Below, piece after piece: positions 52,552-61,910 of a stretch of DNA of 64,000 bases. The DNA comes from Microbacterium testaceum (lineage in GTDB: Bacteria > Actinomycetota > Actinomycetes > Actinomycetales > Microbacteriaceae), in assembly GCF_020781835.1 (NCBI RefSeq), contig NZ_JAJGNJ010000003.1, positions 408,870 to 472,869 of the forward strand, in the 5' to 3' direction. The notes beneath the pieces are model-generated. The model did not search any database and was not told where the DNA came from. It saw nothing but the letters and a program-made list of their open reading frames with translations. Every line of letters begins with the position of its first letter. The stretch's first letter is position 1. A program made the position numbers and the translations under genes.

Positions 52552-53481
52552 TCAGTCCCTCGCCTTCTGGTGGCGGACGTAGAGCACCGCGATGATCATG
52601 GACATCGCCAGGACCAGCACCGCCGAGGTCGAGGCGAGCGAGAAGTCGTACGTGGCGAACGCGAGCTTGTAGGTGTACGTGCTGAGCATCTCGGTGACGT
52701 CGATGGGGCCGCCGCCGGTGGTGAGCCAGATGAGCGCGAACTGCTGCGAGGTCCAGATGAGGTCCAGCAGCACGAGGCTGACGATGATCGGGCGCAGTTG
52801 CGGGATCGTGACGTTCCAGAAGCGCTGAGTGGGGCTGGCGCCGTCGACGGTGGCCGCCTCGTACAGGTCGCTCGGGATGCCCTGGAGACCGGCGAGCAGG
52901 CTCACCATGAAGAAGGGGTATCCGGCCCAGATGTTGATGAACGTGACCGTGCCGAGAGCCAGCTGCGGAGACGCGAGCCACTCGATGTCCGTGGCGAGGA
53001 GGAAGTTGACGATGCCGTTGGGAGCCAGGAGCATCCGCCAGAGCACGGCGATGACCGCGACGGTGAACAGCCACGGAAGGACGTAGAGGCCGCGGAAGAT
53101 CGCCCGCGGCACGGCGCCGATCAGCCGGCTGTTCAGCAGCAGCGCGAACGTCAGCCCCAGGACCAGATGGGCGGCGACGCTCGTCAGCGTGAAGAACAGG
53201 GTGTTGCCCGTCGCCTTCCAGAATGCGGCGTCGGTGAGGACCGCGATGTAGTTGTCGACCCCGACGAACTCGGGGTTCTTGTTGGTGATGACGTTGTCCT
53301 GGAACGAGTACCCGATCACCATGACGATCGGCACGATCATCAGGACGAAGAGCAGGACCAGGGTGGGCGACAGGAAGGCATAGGCCTCGGACGCCTTGCG
53401 GAGCTGGCGGGTGCGCCGCGACGCGGGACGTCCGGTGACGATGAGCTCGGTGTCGGGGGGTGTGAGGGTGCGCATGGTCAT
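52552..53481 (-). CDS. Carbohydrate ABC transporter permease, MalF type
   Basis: The 309-residue protein has six transmembrane segments after a cytoplasmic N-terminus and an EAA loop (LYEAATVDGASPTQRFWNVTIPQLRP). AGGAAGG nine bases before the ATG at 53481 decides the start over one 19 codons upstream. It lies between the binding-protein gene and the second permease gene. Confidence 0.93.
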   Translation of the reverse strand: MTMRTLTPPDTELIVTGRPASRRTRQLRKASEAYAFLSPTLVLLFVLMIVPIVMVIGYSFQDNVITNKNPEFVGVDNYIAVLTDAAFWKATGNTLFFTLTSVAAHLVLGLTFALLLNSRLIGAVPRAIFRGLYVLPWLFTVAVIAVLWRMLLAPNGIVNFLLATDIEWLASPQLALGTVTFINIWAGYPFFMVSLLAGLQGIPSDLYEAATVDGASPTQRFWNVTIPQLRPIIVSLVLLDLIWTSQQFALIWLTTGGGPIDVTEMLSTYTYKLAFATYDFSLASTSAVLVLAMSMIIAVLYVRHQKARD

Positions 53482-53555
53482 GGTGTACGGCCTTCCTGGC
53501 GGGGATGCCGCACCACCGAGCCGGCGGCGGTGCGGCATCCCGTGTCAGCGTCGGG

Positions 53556-54848
53556 TCAGAATTGCGACGCCCATTCGTCCTGGGCCTTCTTCAGCGCGTC
53601 GCTCATCGACTGCTGACCGTCCAGGGCCGACTGGAACTGCTCGCCGAACTGGCGCATGAGCTCCTCGGCGACGGGCAGGCCCGTGAACTCGTTGGCCGGG
53701 TAGCCGGCCTTGTAGATCTCGAACGCGGTCTGGAACATCTCGTCGTCCTGGACGAAGGTCGGCTCCGACTCGGTGTTGCCGGGGAAGGCCTTGGCCATGG
53801 TCGACAGCTCGGCGTTGACCTCCGTGCCCATCAGGAACTGCACGAGCTTGAAGGCGGCGTCCTTGTGCTCGGAGTTCTCGGCGACGCCGATGCCCCACGA
53901 GGCGTAGGGGATGCCGCGCTCGCCGGTGAAGCCGTCCTCGGCGGGGATGGCCGAGATCGAGAAGGTCAGGTCGGGGTTGGACTCGCGGATGAGGTTGATG
54001 TGCGCGAGGGAGTCGATCATCATGCCGACGCGGCCGTTGGTGAACTCCTCGACCTTGTCCTGCTCCTTCATCGTGAAGGAACCGGGCGCGATGACGCCGT
54101 CGTCCCACAACTGCTGGATGAAATCGGTGGCCGAGGTGACGTCGTCGTTGGTGAGATCGGGCTGGCCGTCCGAGAGCATGGAGCCACCCGACGCCCACAC
54201 CCACGACATGACGTCGTTCTGGACGCCGTTCGGCGCCTCCAGCGAGAGCGGGAGCACCCAGCCCGCGGCATCCCCGTCGAGCGCCGCGATCTTCTGGGCG
54301 GCGTCGGCGAACTCGGAGCGCGTGGACGGGGGCGCGGTCACACCGGCCTCGGCGAGCAGCGCGTCGTTCGTGAACATCGGGTACACGAAGTTCACGACCG
54401 GGATCATGTACGTGCTGCCGTCGACCTGGATCTGGCTCGCGAGCTGGCTGTCGTCGAAACCGGCCTCGCTCATCAGCTGCGAGAGATCGGCGATGACGCC
54501 CTGCTGGGCGAAGTCGTTCACCCAGGCGCCGTCGAGGCCCACCACGTCGGGCATCGTGCCCGAGGCGGCACCGGCGAACAGCTGCTCCTTCGTCGAGGCG
54601 TAGGGACCGCTGACGAGCTCCACCGTGATGCCCGGGTTCTCTTCCTCGAATCGGTCGATGAGCGCTCGGAACTCGCCGTCGGGCAGCTCGGGCTCCCACC
54701 ACTGGGCGAATTCGAGCGTGACATCACCACCGTCGGAGGGGGAGGCCGAGTCCGACGAGCACCCCGCCATCGCCAGGAGTGTCGTGGCCGCCGCGGCGGC
54801 ACTGACGAGCTTGATGGCGTTCCGACGCCCGCGCCCGCTGTTGTCCAT
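53556..54848 (-). CDS. Extracellular sugar-binding lipoprotein of a CUT1 ABC transporter
   Basis: The 430-residue protein has a lipoprotein signal ending at Cys30 (LLAMAGC) and a family 1 solute-binding fold with ALIDRFEEENPGITVELVSG, AGAASGTMPDVVGLDGAWV and GRVGMMIDSLAHI. It would capture an oligosaccharide or sugar outside the membrane. TGAGGAG precedes the ATG at 54848. A sigma-70-type promoter and tandem repeats lie directly upstream. Confidence 0.94.
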   Translation of the reverse strand: MDNSGRGRRNAIKLVSAAAAATTLLAMAGCSSDSASPSDGGDVTLEFAQWWEPELPDGEFRALIDRFEEENPGITVELVSGPYASTKEQLFAGAASGTMPDVVGLDGAWVNDFAQQGVIADLSQLMSEAGFDDSQLASQIQVDGSTYMIPVVNFVYPMFTNDALLAEAGVTAPPSTRSEFADAAQKIAALDGDAAGWVLPLSLEAPNGVQNDVMSWVWASGGSMLSDGQPDLTNDDVTSATDFIQQLWDDGVIAPGSFTMKEQDKVEEFTNGRVGMMIDSLAHINLIRESNPDLTFSISAIPAEDGFTGERGIPYASWGIGVAENSEHKDAAFKLVQFLMGTEVNAELSTMAKAFPGNTESEPTFVQDDEMFQTAFEIYKAGYPANEFTGLPVAEELMRQFGEQFQSALDGQQSMSDALKKAQDEWASQF

Positions 54849-54870
54849 CGTTTCTCCTCATTGAGATTTG

Positions 54871-54894
54871 CTGTTATTCGCGCTGTTCTGCGCG
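54871..54894. promoter_or_regulatory. Tandem 12-bp repeats, candidate DeoR operator
   Basis: CTGTTATTCGCG (54871-54882) and CTGTTCTGCGCG (54883-54894) are adjacent direct repeats with 10 of 12 identical bases. They lie just downstream of the promoter of the ABC operon, where a repressor would block transcription. Confidence 0.5.
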
Positions 54895-54914
54895 TTCTTG
54901 CATCTTTCAGCATG

Positions 54915-54943
54915 AGTATGCGCGGTTGTGCCGTGATCGTCAA
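54915..54943 (-). promoter_or_regulatory. Sigma-70-type promoter of the sugar operon
   Basis: On the minus strand TTGACG (54943 to 54938) and CATACT (54920 to 54915) are separated by 17 bp. This is the best full promoter in the window. It drives the binding protein, two permeases, aldolase and kinase genes and leaves a leader of about 60 bases with the repeats above. Confidence 0.7.
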
Positions 54944-55081
54944 GGTGGTGATGCAGATTCGTGACTTTTCCGGCACGGAATCGCAGGACAACGCGGGTTC
55001 CACCGCGCGAAGGTGCCGTTTCGTGCCGATTTCGGCCTGATCCCATCGTGTCGTTTGCCGCTCTGTGCTAGAGATGACGGC

Positions 55082-55888
55082 ATGGAGGGCACAACCAATC
55101 AGACGAAGCGACGGCTGCCGGCCGGAAGGAAGGCCGAGCTCGCGGCTTACGTCGCCGAATCAGGACAAGTGACCGTGGTCGACCTGGCATCGCACTTCGG
55201 CGTGTCGATCGACACCGTGCGCCGCGATCTCGACCAGCTCGACCGCGAGGGGATCGTCGTGCGCACGCACGGGGGCGCGGTGAGCGCCATGTCGGTTCCC
55301 GGCCGCGACCGCGGTCTCGATGTACGCCTGCAGATGCAGACCGCGGAGAAGGAGAAGATCGCCGGGATCGCGGCAGACCTCATCGAGGACGGCTCCGTCG
55401 TGATGCTCAACGCCGGGACCACGACGCTCGCGGTGGCGCGCGCGCTGCGCAATCATCGCAACCTCACGATCGCGACGAACAACCTCCGCATCCCCGCGGA
55501 GATCTCGCCGAACGTCTTCCGCGACCTCTTCATCTTCGGCGGGGCCGTCCGCACGATCACGCAGGCCACCACGGGGCCCGTGACGCTCGCCGCGAGCTCG
55601 CACAGCGCCGACGTCGACATCCGGTGCGACTACGCCCTCATCGCCGTCGGAGCGGTGGATGCCTCGGGCTACTCCACCAGCAACCTCGGGGACGCGACGA
55701 TGATGAGCGAGATGATCCAGCGGGCCGACCGCACCGCCATCCTCGCCGACTCGACCAAGCTCGACCGACGCCTGTTCGCGCAGGTGGCCTCGCTCGACAA
55801 GGCGGACTACCTCATCACCGACGCCCCACCCTCGGCCGCCCTGGCCGACGCCCTGGCGGAGGCGGGCGTGACCATCCTCATGCCCTGA
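55082..55888 (+). CDS. DeoR family transcriptional regulator
   Basis: The 268-residue protein has an N-terminal HTH (LAAYVAESGQVTVVDLASHFGVSIDTVRRDLDQLDREGIVVRTHGGAV) and a DeoR sensor domain (IAGIAADLIEDGSVVMLNAGTTTLAVARALRNHRNLTIATNNL) that binds a sugar phosphate. The start at 55082 is chosen because AGAGAT ends six bases before the ATG; an earlier ATG at 55013 would add 23 atypical residues. It is divergent from the sugar operon and very probably its repressor. Confidence 0.93.
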   Translation: MEGTTNQTKRRLPAGRKAELAAYVAESGQVTVVDLASHFGVSIDTVRRDLDQLDREGIVVRTHGGAVSAMSVPGRDRGLDVRLQMQTAEKEKIAGIAADLIEDGSVVMLNAGTTTLAVARALRNHRNLTIATNNLRIPAEISPNVFRDLFIFGGAVRTITQATTGPVTLAASSHSADVDIRCDYALIAVGAVDASGYSTSNLGDATMMSEMIQRADRTAILADSTKLDRRLFAQVASLDKADYLITDAPPSAALADALAEAGVTILMP

Positions 55889-55903
55889 CGCTCCGGGTAG
55901 CGC

Positions 55904-57034
55904 TCAGCCGGCCGGATCGAGCGACACGCGCAGGATGGCGTCGTCCGAGCCTCCCGCACGATCGGTGTCGCTCGTGACGAACCACAGGCTCCCGTCCGGG
56001 GCGAGCACGGCGTCGCGCAGGCGCCCGAACTCCCCCACGAAGAACTCCCGCGCGGCCGAGGGGTCGGCCGTGGGCACGACCCGCAGCCGCTGCCCGCGCA
56101 GGTTGGCGATGGTCACCGAGCCTTCCACGACGGCCAGACCACTCGGACTGGCATCCGCCGGAGTCCACTGCTGCACCGGGTCGACGAACCGGTCGTCTCC
56201 GCTCACGCCCTCGACCTCCGGCCAGCCGTAGTTCGCGCCCGCTTCGATGACGTTGAGCTCGTCCCACGTGTCCTGCCCGAACTCCGACGCCCACATCGTG
56301 CCGTCGGCATCCCACCCGATCCCCTGGGGATTGCGGTGACCCAGGCTCCACACCGGCGAACCGGGGAAGGGGTTGTCGGCCGGCACTTCCCCCGTGGGGG
56401 TGACGCGGAGGATCTTGCCGCCCAGCGACTCGGGATCCTGGGCGCGCGCGGGGTCGGCGGCATCGCCCGCCGTGACGTAGAGCATGCCGTCGGGTCCGAA
56501 GGCGATGCGTCCGCCGTTGTGGGTCCCCGCCGAGGGGATGCCGTCGATCACGGTCTGCGCGGCGCCCAGCGTGAACGCCCCCGGCGTGCCGTCGAGGGGG
56601 AATCGCATCACCCGGTTGCCGTCGGCGGTCGTCGCGTAGGCGTAGAGGTAGCCGTCGGCGTGGGCGATGCCGAGCAACCCGCCCTCGCCGCGCGGGGCGA
56701 CGTCGGGAACCTCTCCGACGACACGGGTTCCGTCCCCGACGATCTCCAGGACCTCCCCCGTGTCCCGCTCGCTCACCAACGCCGCCTCGCCGACGAACGC
56801 CACCGACCACGGCGTGGTGAACCCGGATGCCACGACCCCCGGCTCACCGTCCGGTACGACGAACGCGCGCGCCGGGGCCGACGGCGACGACGGGACCACG
56901 GGCGGCGCGGAGGGAGCGGAGGACGACGGCGCCGCGGCATCCGGAGTCTCCTCCCCCGCGCATCCGGCGAGGGCGGCCAGGCACAGGGCGAGGACGGCCG
57001 CGAGGCCCGTCCGGGCTGTCGTCGGCGCGGTCAT
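55904..57034 (-). CDS. PQQ-dependent aldose sugar dehydrogenase-like lipoprotein
   Basis: The 376-residue protein has a lipoprotein signal with Cys25 (ALAGC), a Pro/Ser linker, then a six-bladed propeller of the soluble glucose dehydrogenase family: GFTTPWSVAFVG, RGEGGLLGIAHAD, GTHNGGRIAFGPDGMLYVTAGD, GHRNPQGIGWD, EFGQDTWDELNVIEAGANYGWP. It would oxidise aldoses at the outer face of the membrane if PQQ is available. The ATG overlaps the upstream Zn-ADH stop (ATGA). Confidence 0.92.
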   Translation of the reverse strand: MTAPTTARTGLAAVLALCLAALAGCAGEETPDAAAPSSSAPSAPPVVPSSPSAPARAFVVPDGEPGVVASGFTTPWSVAFVGEAALVSERDTGEVLEIVGDGTRVVGEVPDVAPRGEGGLLGIAHADGYLYAYATTADGNRVMRFPLDGTPGAFTLGAAQTVIDGIPSAGTHNGGRIAFGPDGMLYVTAGDAADPARAQDPESLGGKILRVTPTGEVPADNPFPGSPVWSLGHRNPQGIGWDADGTMWASEFGQDTWDELNVIEAGANYGWPEVEGVSGDDRFVDPVQQWTPADASPSGLAVVEGSVTIANLRGQRLRVVPTADPSAAREFFVGEFGRLRDAVLAPDGSLWFVTSDTDRAGGSDDAILRVSLDPAG

Positions 57035-58053
57035 GTCACCGTGAGAAGCACCTTGGTGGCGCGGCGTTCGTCCATCGCGCGATATCCCTCAGCCGCCTCC
57101 TCGAGCGGGAGGGTGAGGTCGAACACGGCGCCCGGGTCGATCTCGCGGTCCCAGATGAGCCGGATCAGCTCGGGGAGGAACCGCCTCACGGGCGCGGGAC
57201 CGCCGTGCAGGTGCACCGCCGAGCGGAACAGTTCCTGACCCTCGAGCGTGACGTCGTGCGAGACGCCGACGAAACCGATGTGCCCGCCCGGGCGGGTGGA
57301 GCGCACCGCCTGCTCCATCGACTGCTGCGTGCCGACCGCCTCGATGACGGAGTGCGCACCCAGCCCGCCGGTGAGTTCCTTGACCTTCGCGATGCCCTCG
57401 TCGCCGCGTTCCTCGACGATGTCGGTGGCCCCGAACCGCCGCGCGAGCTCCTGCCGATCGGTGTGACGCGACATCGCGATGATCCGGTCCGCGCCGAGCT
57501 GCTTCGCGGCCAGGACGCCGAGCAGACCGACCGCGCCGTCGCCGACGACGGCGACCGTCTTGCCCGGGCCCACCTCGGCGGCCACCGCCGCGAACCAGCC
57601 GGTGCCGAGCACGTCGCTCGCCGCGAGCAGGGACGGGATGAGGTCGGGATCGGGCTGACCGGGGGTCGCCACGAGCGTGCCGTCGGCGAGCGGGATGCGG
57701 GCGAACTCGGCCTGGGTGCCGACGCGGCCCATCGGGACGACGTGCACGCATCGCGACTGGTAGCCCGCCTGGCAGATCTCGCACGTGTTGTCCGACGCCA
57801 TGAAGGAGCCGACGACGAAGTCGCCGACCTTCACGTTCTTCACCGCATCGCCGATCTCGGTGACGACCCCGACGTACTCGTGTCCCATCGGAGTGGCGTC
57901 CACGTCGTCCGCTCCGCGATACGGCCACAGGTCGGAGCCGCAGATGCAGGTCGCGGCGAGGCGGATGATGGCATCCGTCGGTTCCTGGATGATCGGGGCG
58001 TCGCGATCCTCGACGCGTACGTCTCCGGCGGCGTGCATGATGACTCCACGCAT
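57031..58053 (-). CDS. Zinc-dependent alcohol dehydrogenase, MDR family
   Basis: The 340-residue protein has a catalytic zinc site (CICGSD and GHEYVG), a structural zinc cluster (NTCEICQAGYQSRC) and a Rossmann domain with AVVGDGAVGLLGVLAAKQLGA. The acidic to neutral residues after it suggest NADP or NAD use. The substrate is unknown. GAGAGGA stands before the ATG at 58053. It is coupled to the PQQ dehydrogenase gene downstream and 89 bp behind the fusion gene. Confidence 0.93.
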   Translation of the reverse strand: MRGVIMHAAGDVRVEDRDAPIIQEPTDAIIRLAATCICGSDLWPYRGADDVDATPMGHEYVGVVTEIGDAVKNVKVGDFVVGSFMASDNTCEICQAGYQSRCVHVVPMGRVGTQAEFARIPLADGTLVATPGQPDPDLIPSLLAASDVLGTGWFAAVAAEVGPGKTVAVVGDGAVGLLGVLAAKQLGADRIIAMSRHTDRQELARRFGATDIVEERGDEGIAKVKELTGGLGAHSVIEAVGTQQSMEQAVRSTRPGGHIGFVGVSHDVTLEGQELFRSAVHLHGGPAPVRRFLPELIRLIWDREIDPGAVFDLTLPLEEAAEGYRAMDERRATKVLLTVT

Positions 58054-58142
58054 GGCGGTTCCTCTCGGGTGGCAGGGTCTGCACTCCGGTCTACTCCTCC
58101 CAGCCGAACGGGGCCGCGGGCTTGCGCGACGGAGCGAACGCG

Positions 58143-60986
58143 CTAGTACCCGGTCGTCAGCACCCGGTCGAGCATGTCGACGAAGTAATCGACGGACTCG
58201 CGCGAAACGCACAGCGGCGGCTTGATCTTCAGCACGTTCTGGTGGTCGCCGGTCGGCTGCATGACCACGCCGAGCTCGAGCAGGCGGTCGCAGATCGCGG
58301 CGGTCTCCTCGGTCGCGGGCTCGAGCGTGGCGCGGTCGCGCACGAACTCCAGGCCCAGGTACAGGCCCGACCCGTGCACCGTGCCGACGAGCGGATGCCG
58401 TTCGCCGAGTTCTTCGAGACGCGCCTTCAGATGGCCGCCGACGACCCGGGCGTTCTCCTGCAGCCCCTCCTCCTCGATGATGTCCAGCACGGTCATGCCG
58501 ACGACGGACGACAGCGGCGAGCCGCCGGTCGAGGAGAAGAAGTATCCCTGCGTGCGGTAACGGTCTGCGATCTCGCGACGCGTGATGACCGCGCCGAGGG
58601 GGAAGCCGGCGCCGATCGACTTCGCCACCGCGACGATGTCGGGCACGACACCCTGCTGCCGGAAGCCCCAGAACCACGAGCCGAGCCGACCGAAGCCCAC
58701 CTGCACCTCGTCGGCGATCGCGAGACCGCCGAGCTCGCGGACGGCGGCGTAGACCTCTCGCAGATAGCCGTCCGGAAGCGCGACACCACCGGCGTTGCCG
58801 TAGAACGTCTCGCTGAGGAAGGCGGCGGGGGCGTGCCCTCCGGCTTCGAGCGCGCTAAGCCTCTCCACCGCCTCCGGCGCGTAGCGCGCGGCATCCGCTC
58901 CCCGATGACGGCCGCGGTAGGGGTTGGCGGCGTCGACCGTGTGCACCCACTCCGGCCGGGTCTCGAGGGCGTGGGGGTTGTCGGCGATGGAGGTCGACAC
59001 GGCGTCGCTGGCGTAGGTCCACCCGTGATACGCCTCGGCCATCGCGACGATGTCCTGCCGCGAGGTCGCGGCCATCGCGAGGCGGATGGCGAGGTCGACC
59101 GCCTCGGAGCCGGAGTTCACGAAGAACACCGTGTCGAGCTCGTCCGGCAACGTCGCGGCGAGGCGCTCGCCGTACTCGGTGATCGCCGCGTAGTGGAAGC
59201 GCGAGTTGGTGTTCAGCAACCGCGTCTGCCGCGATACCGCGGCGTGGATCCGCGGGTGCGCGTGCCCCACCGACGCGACGTTGTTGACCATGTCGAGGTA
59301 GACGCGACCGTCGAGGCCGACGAGGTACTCGCGCCAGCCGCGTTCGATCCGCGGCGGACGCGAGTAGTAGTGCTCCTGTACCTCGGCGACGACCGCGTCG
59401 CGGCGCTCGAGCAGATCGTCGGGGACGGCCGTGGCCACCGGGATGCCGAGCGCTGCCGTCGCGTCGCCGACCACGGCGCGCCACCCGGGCAGGTCGCTCG
59501 GGCGCACGGCATCCGGGACCTCCGCGGGGTCGAGCGTCGTGAGCAGCACGCGCACGCGTGTCCGGGCGGGCACGTCGAGCGTTCCCTCGGAGGAGCGCGG
59601 GGCGCCGTCGCCCACCCGCACCGAGAGGGCGGTGTCGGGCAGCGCGAGGCGCGTCGGTTCGGCGAACCACACCGACGCGGCGGTGGGCACGGTCGCCGGC
59701 TCCTCGGGGGTGCGCGAGGGGGCACCGAGCAACGCGGGAACGAGCGCGGGGAGGACCACGGCGTCGGCCCCGTCGTCGAGAAGGCGCCGGGCGGCGCGTT
59801 CGAGCGCGTCGGCGTCGAGCCACGCACCCTCGTCCGACAGGGGCGACAGGGTCGTGGCATCCAGGACGACCGGCGTCAGCCCTTCGGGGAGGAGCGAGGC
59901 ACCCTCCCACGCCGGGGCTTCCGCCGACGGGCGACCGAGCGCGTGGCGGATGCGCGCGGTGGCGACCTCGAGCGGCACGGCCACGGCGCGGCGGAGGATC
60001 TCGAACTCCCGATCGAGGGCGCCGCTGGCGTAGTCGTTCGCATGGTCGAGCCGTACCTGTTGACGTCCGCTGAGAACGAGGACGACCCCGCGCAGGACGA
60101 CGAGCGGCCACAGCGCCGTGATCTCGTCGTCGGAGAGCGGGCGACGGCGGTCGAATGCCGCGATGGCGGGAAGAGCGGAGGCGTACGTCGCGCCATCGTG
60201 ATGCAGTACCGAGGACACGGTGACCGCGATCTCTGCCACGGCCCACGAGTCGATCACGTCGCCGAAGTCGATCACGGCGTCGGGGAGCGTCCCCACCCCG
60301 TGCGGGCGGAGCACGTTGTCGTCGGTGACGTCGAAGTGCCCGAGCTGCCGCGGGAGCCGCTCGGCCACCGGCGTCAGGGCGGCCGACGCGGCGGCCGCGG
60401 CCGAGGCGCAGTACTCCCGCACGTCGGCGTCCGGCTCGGTCGCGCCGATCTCGGCGATGACCCGCTCGGCGTGCCGCAGGTCCCACTGCAGCACACGCCC
60501 GGAGGCGGGGTGGGTCTGGTCGGCGAGCGCGACACTCACCGCTGCGGCCAGCTCACCCAACCGCTCGACCACGCGCGGCGCGAGGTAGCCCGAGCCGGTG
60601 AGGGTCGACCCCGGGACGAACGAGATGACCCTCGCGTGCAGCCGACCCTGGCTCGTCTCCCACCAGCCGGTCAGGGCGCCTCGGGGGCCTTCCACGATCT
60701 CGGGGATGCGCAGCCCCGGCTCGGCCATCGCGACGGCGGCCGCGGCGGCATCCTGCATCTGGATCTCGGTCTCGCTGAAGACCGGGTTGCTGATCTTCAG
60801 GACGCCCAGCGGCTCTCCCCCGGCGGCGGGGCGGACGAGGAAGTTCTGATCCTGCTGGCTTCCCAGCCCCTGCAGTGCGACGTCGAGACCGTGCACCTCG
60901 CGGAGCAGGGCGACCGCCTCGTCGATGGGGAGCGTCGGCGTCGGCAGCTCGCCGCACGTGAAGTAGTCGAACAGGGTATAGGTCAT
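58143..60986 (-). CDS. Kinase-like/class III aminotransferase fusion
   Basis: The 947-residue protein has three parts. Residues 20-330 form an APH/choline-kinase-like domain with the Brenner motif GHFDVTDDN (His217, Asp219, Asn224) and DFGD. Residues 340-520 are an Ala/Asp-rich linker of beta character without catalytic motifs; related proteins have an M23 peptidase-like domain there. Residues 530-945 form a class III aminotransferase with SGSEAVDLAIRLA, EVQVGFGRLG and PLP Lys789 in VAKSIGAGFP. The closest known functions are ethanolamine-phosphate or hydroxylysine-phosphate lyases with their kinases. GGAGCC before the ATG at 60986 supports that start. Confidence 0.88.
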   Translation of the reverse strand: MTYTLFDYFTCGELPTPTLPIDEAVALLREVHGLDVALQGLGSQQDQNFLVRPAAGGEPLGVLKISNPVFSETEIQMQDAAAAAVAMAEPGLRIPEIVEGPRGALTGWWETSQGRLHARVISFVPGSTLTGSGYLAPRVVERLGELAAAVSVALADQTHPASGRVLQWDLRHAERVIAEIGATEPDADVREYCASAAAAASAALTPVAERLPRQLGHFDVTDDNVLRPHGVGTLPDAVIDFGDVIDSWAVAEIAVTVSSVLHHDGATYASALPAIAAFDRRRPLSDDEITALWPLVVLRGVVLVLSGRQQVRLDHANDYASGALDREFEILRRAVAVPLEVATARIRHALGRPSAEAPAWEGASLLPEGLTPVVLDATTLSPLSDEGAWLDADALERAARRLLDDGADAVVLPALVPALLGAPSRTPEEPATVPTAASVWFAEPTRLALPDTALSVRVGDGAPRSSEGTLDVPARTRVRVLLTTLDPAEVPDAVRPSDLPGWRAVVGDATAALGIPVATAVPDDLLERRDAVVAEVQEHYYSRPPRIERGWREYLVGLDGRVYLDMVNNVASVGHAHPRIHAAVSRQTRLLNTNSRFHYAAITEYGERLAATLPDELDTVFFVNSGSEAVDLAIRLAMAATSRQDIVAMAEAYHGWTYASDAVSTSIADNPHALETRPEWVHTVDAANPYRGRHRGADAARYAPEAVERLSALEAGGHAPAAFLSETFYGNAGGVALPDGYLREVYAAVRELGGLAIADEVQVGFGRLGSWFWGFRQQGVVPDIVAVAKSIGAGFPLGAVITRREIADRYRTQGYFFSSTGGSPLSSVVGMTVLDIIEEEGLQENARVVGGHLKARLEELGERHPLVGTVHGSGLYLGLEFVRDRATLEPATEETAAICDRLLELGVVMQPTGDHQNVLKIKPPLCVSRESVDYFVDMLDRVLTTGY

Positions 60987-61109
60987 GGCGGGCTCCATGG
61001 GGCGCGGAACGAGCGGGACGACGATGCCCCGCGGGTCTTCGGGTGACCCAGAAAACACTAGAGCGACGTCGCACCGGCGGGGAACGGCCGTTCGCTCGGG
61101 CGCGTCGGG

Positions 61110-61910
61110 TCACATCCGCGCATAGCGCGCGCGGGCGAAGCAGAAGAGGCCGTAGACCACCAGTCCCGCACCCACGAGCCACAGCACCACCTGTCCGAAG
61201 GGCAGACCGGCCAGCGAACGGAGGGCGCCGTCGAGTCCGGTCGCGGCGCTCGGGTCGTGCGTCGACGCCGCCACGACGAACAGGATGCCGGCGACGCCGA
61301 CCGCGATGCCCTTCGCGATGTAACCGACCGTGCCGAAGATCCGGATGCCCCGGCCGGCCGCCCCGCCCGGTACCGACAGGTTCTTCAGGAACGCGCGCGT
61401 GATGCCGCGCACCACGAACGCCACCCCGACGGCGGCGACGACGAGCCCGACGAGGACGAGGAGGAAGACGCCGCCCGGCGCGGCGAGAAGGCTCGCGCTG
61501 AGGCTCCGCGTCGACTGCGACGAGTCCGACCGGCCGCCCATCGCCACCGTGAGCGCGGTACCCGCGATCACCGCGTACGCCGCCGCGGTGCCGATGAACT
61601 TGGCGCGGTGCCCCCAGCGCTTCTTAGCATCCGGGTCCCGCTCGACGATCGCCTCCGTGATCTGCCAGATCGCCAGGGCCACGAGACCCACCACGATGAC
61701 CCACAGCAGCAGCAGTCCCGCGGGAGCGGATGCCACCTGAGCCAGAGCACCGGACTGATCGGCGCTGCCGCCGCCGCCGGTGGCGATCGCGATGGCGATC
61801 ACCCCGATGAGCAGGTGCAGGAGTCCCAGGACGACGTAGCCGACTCGTGCGGCGATTCGGAAGGCGGTCGAATCCTGGACCTTGTCGGCGGCGGCGCTTG
61901 CGGAAGTCAT
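61110..61910 (-). CDS. DUF1206 membrane protein
   Basis: The 266-residue protein has six transmembrane segments arranged as three repeats of a two-helix unit, each with a GY-hydrophobic-G pattern (AARVGYVVLGLLHLLIGVIAIA, GTVGYIAKGIAVGVAGILFVVAA). The function is unknown. TACGTT ends six bases before the ATG at 61910, choosing this start over one 42 codons upstream. It lies 16 bp behind the PAP2 gene. Confidence 0.92.
   Translation of the reverse strand: MTSASAAADKVQDSTAFRIAARVGYVVLGLLHLLIGVIAIAIATGGGGSADQSGALAQVASAPAGLLLLWVIVVGLVALAIWQITEAIVERDPDAKKRWGHRAKFIGTAAAYAVIAGTALTVAMGGRSDSSQSTRSLSASLLAAPGGVFLLVLVGLVVAAVGVAFVVRGITRAFLKNLSVPGGAAGRGIRIFGTVGYIAKGIAVGVAGILFVVAASTHDPSAATGLDGALRSLAGLPFGQVVLWLVGAGLVVYGLFCFARARYARM

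Noticed and set aside
58122..61046. A 974-codon open frame antisense to the aminotransferase fusion
   Set aside because: Same cause; the sense product has clear catalytic motifs.
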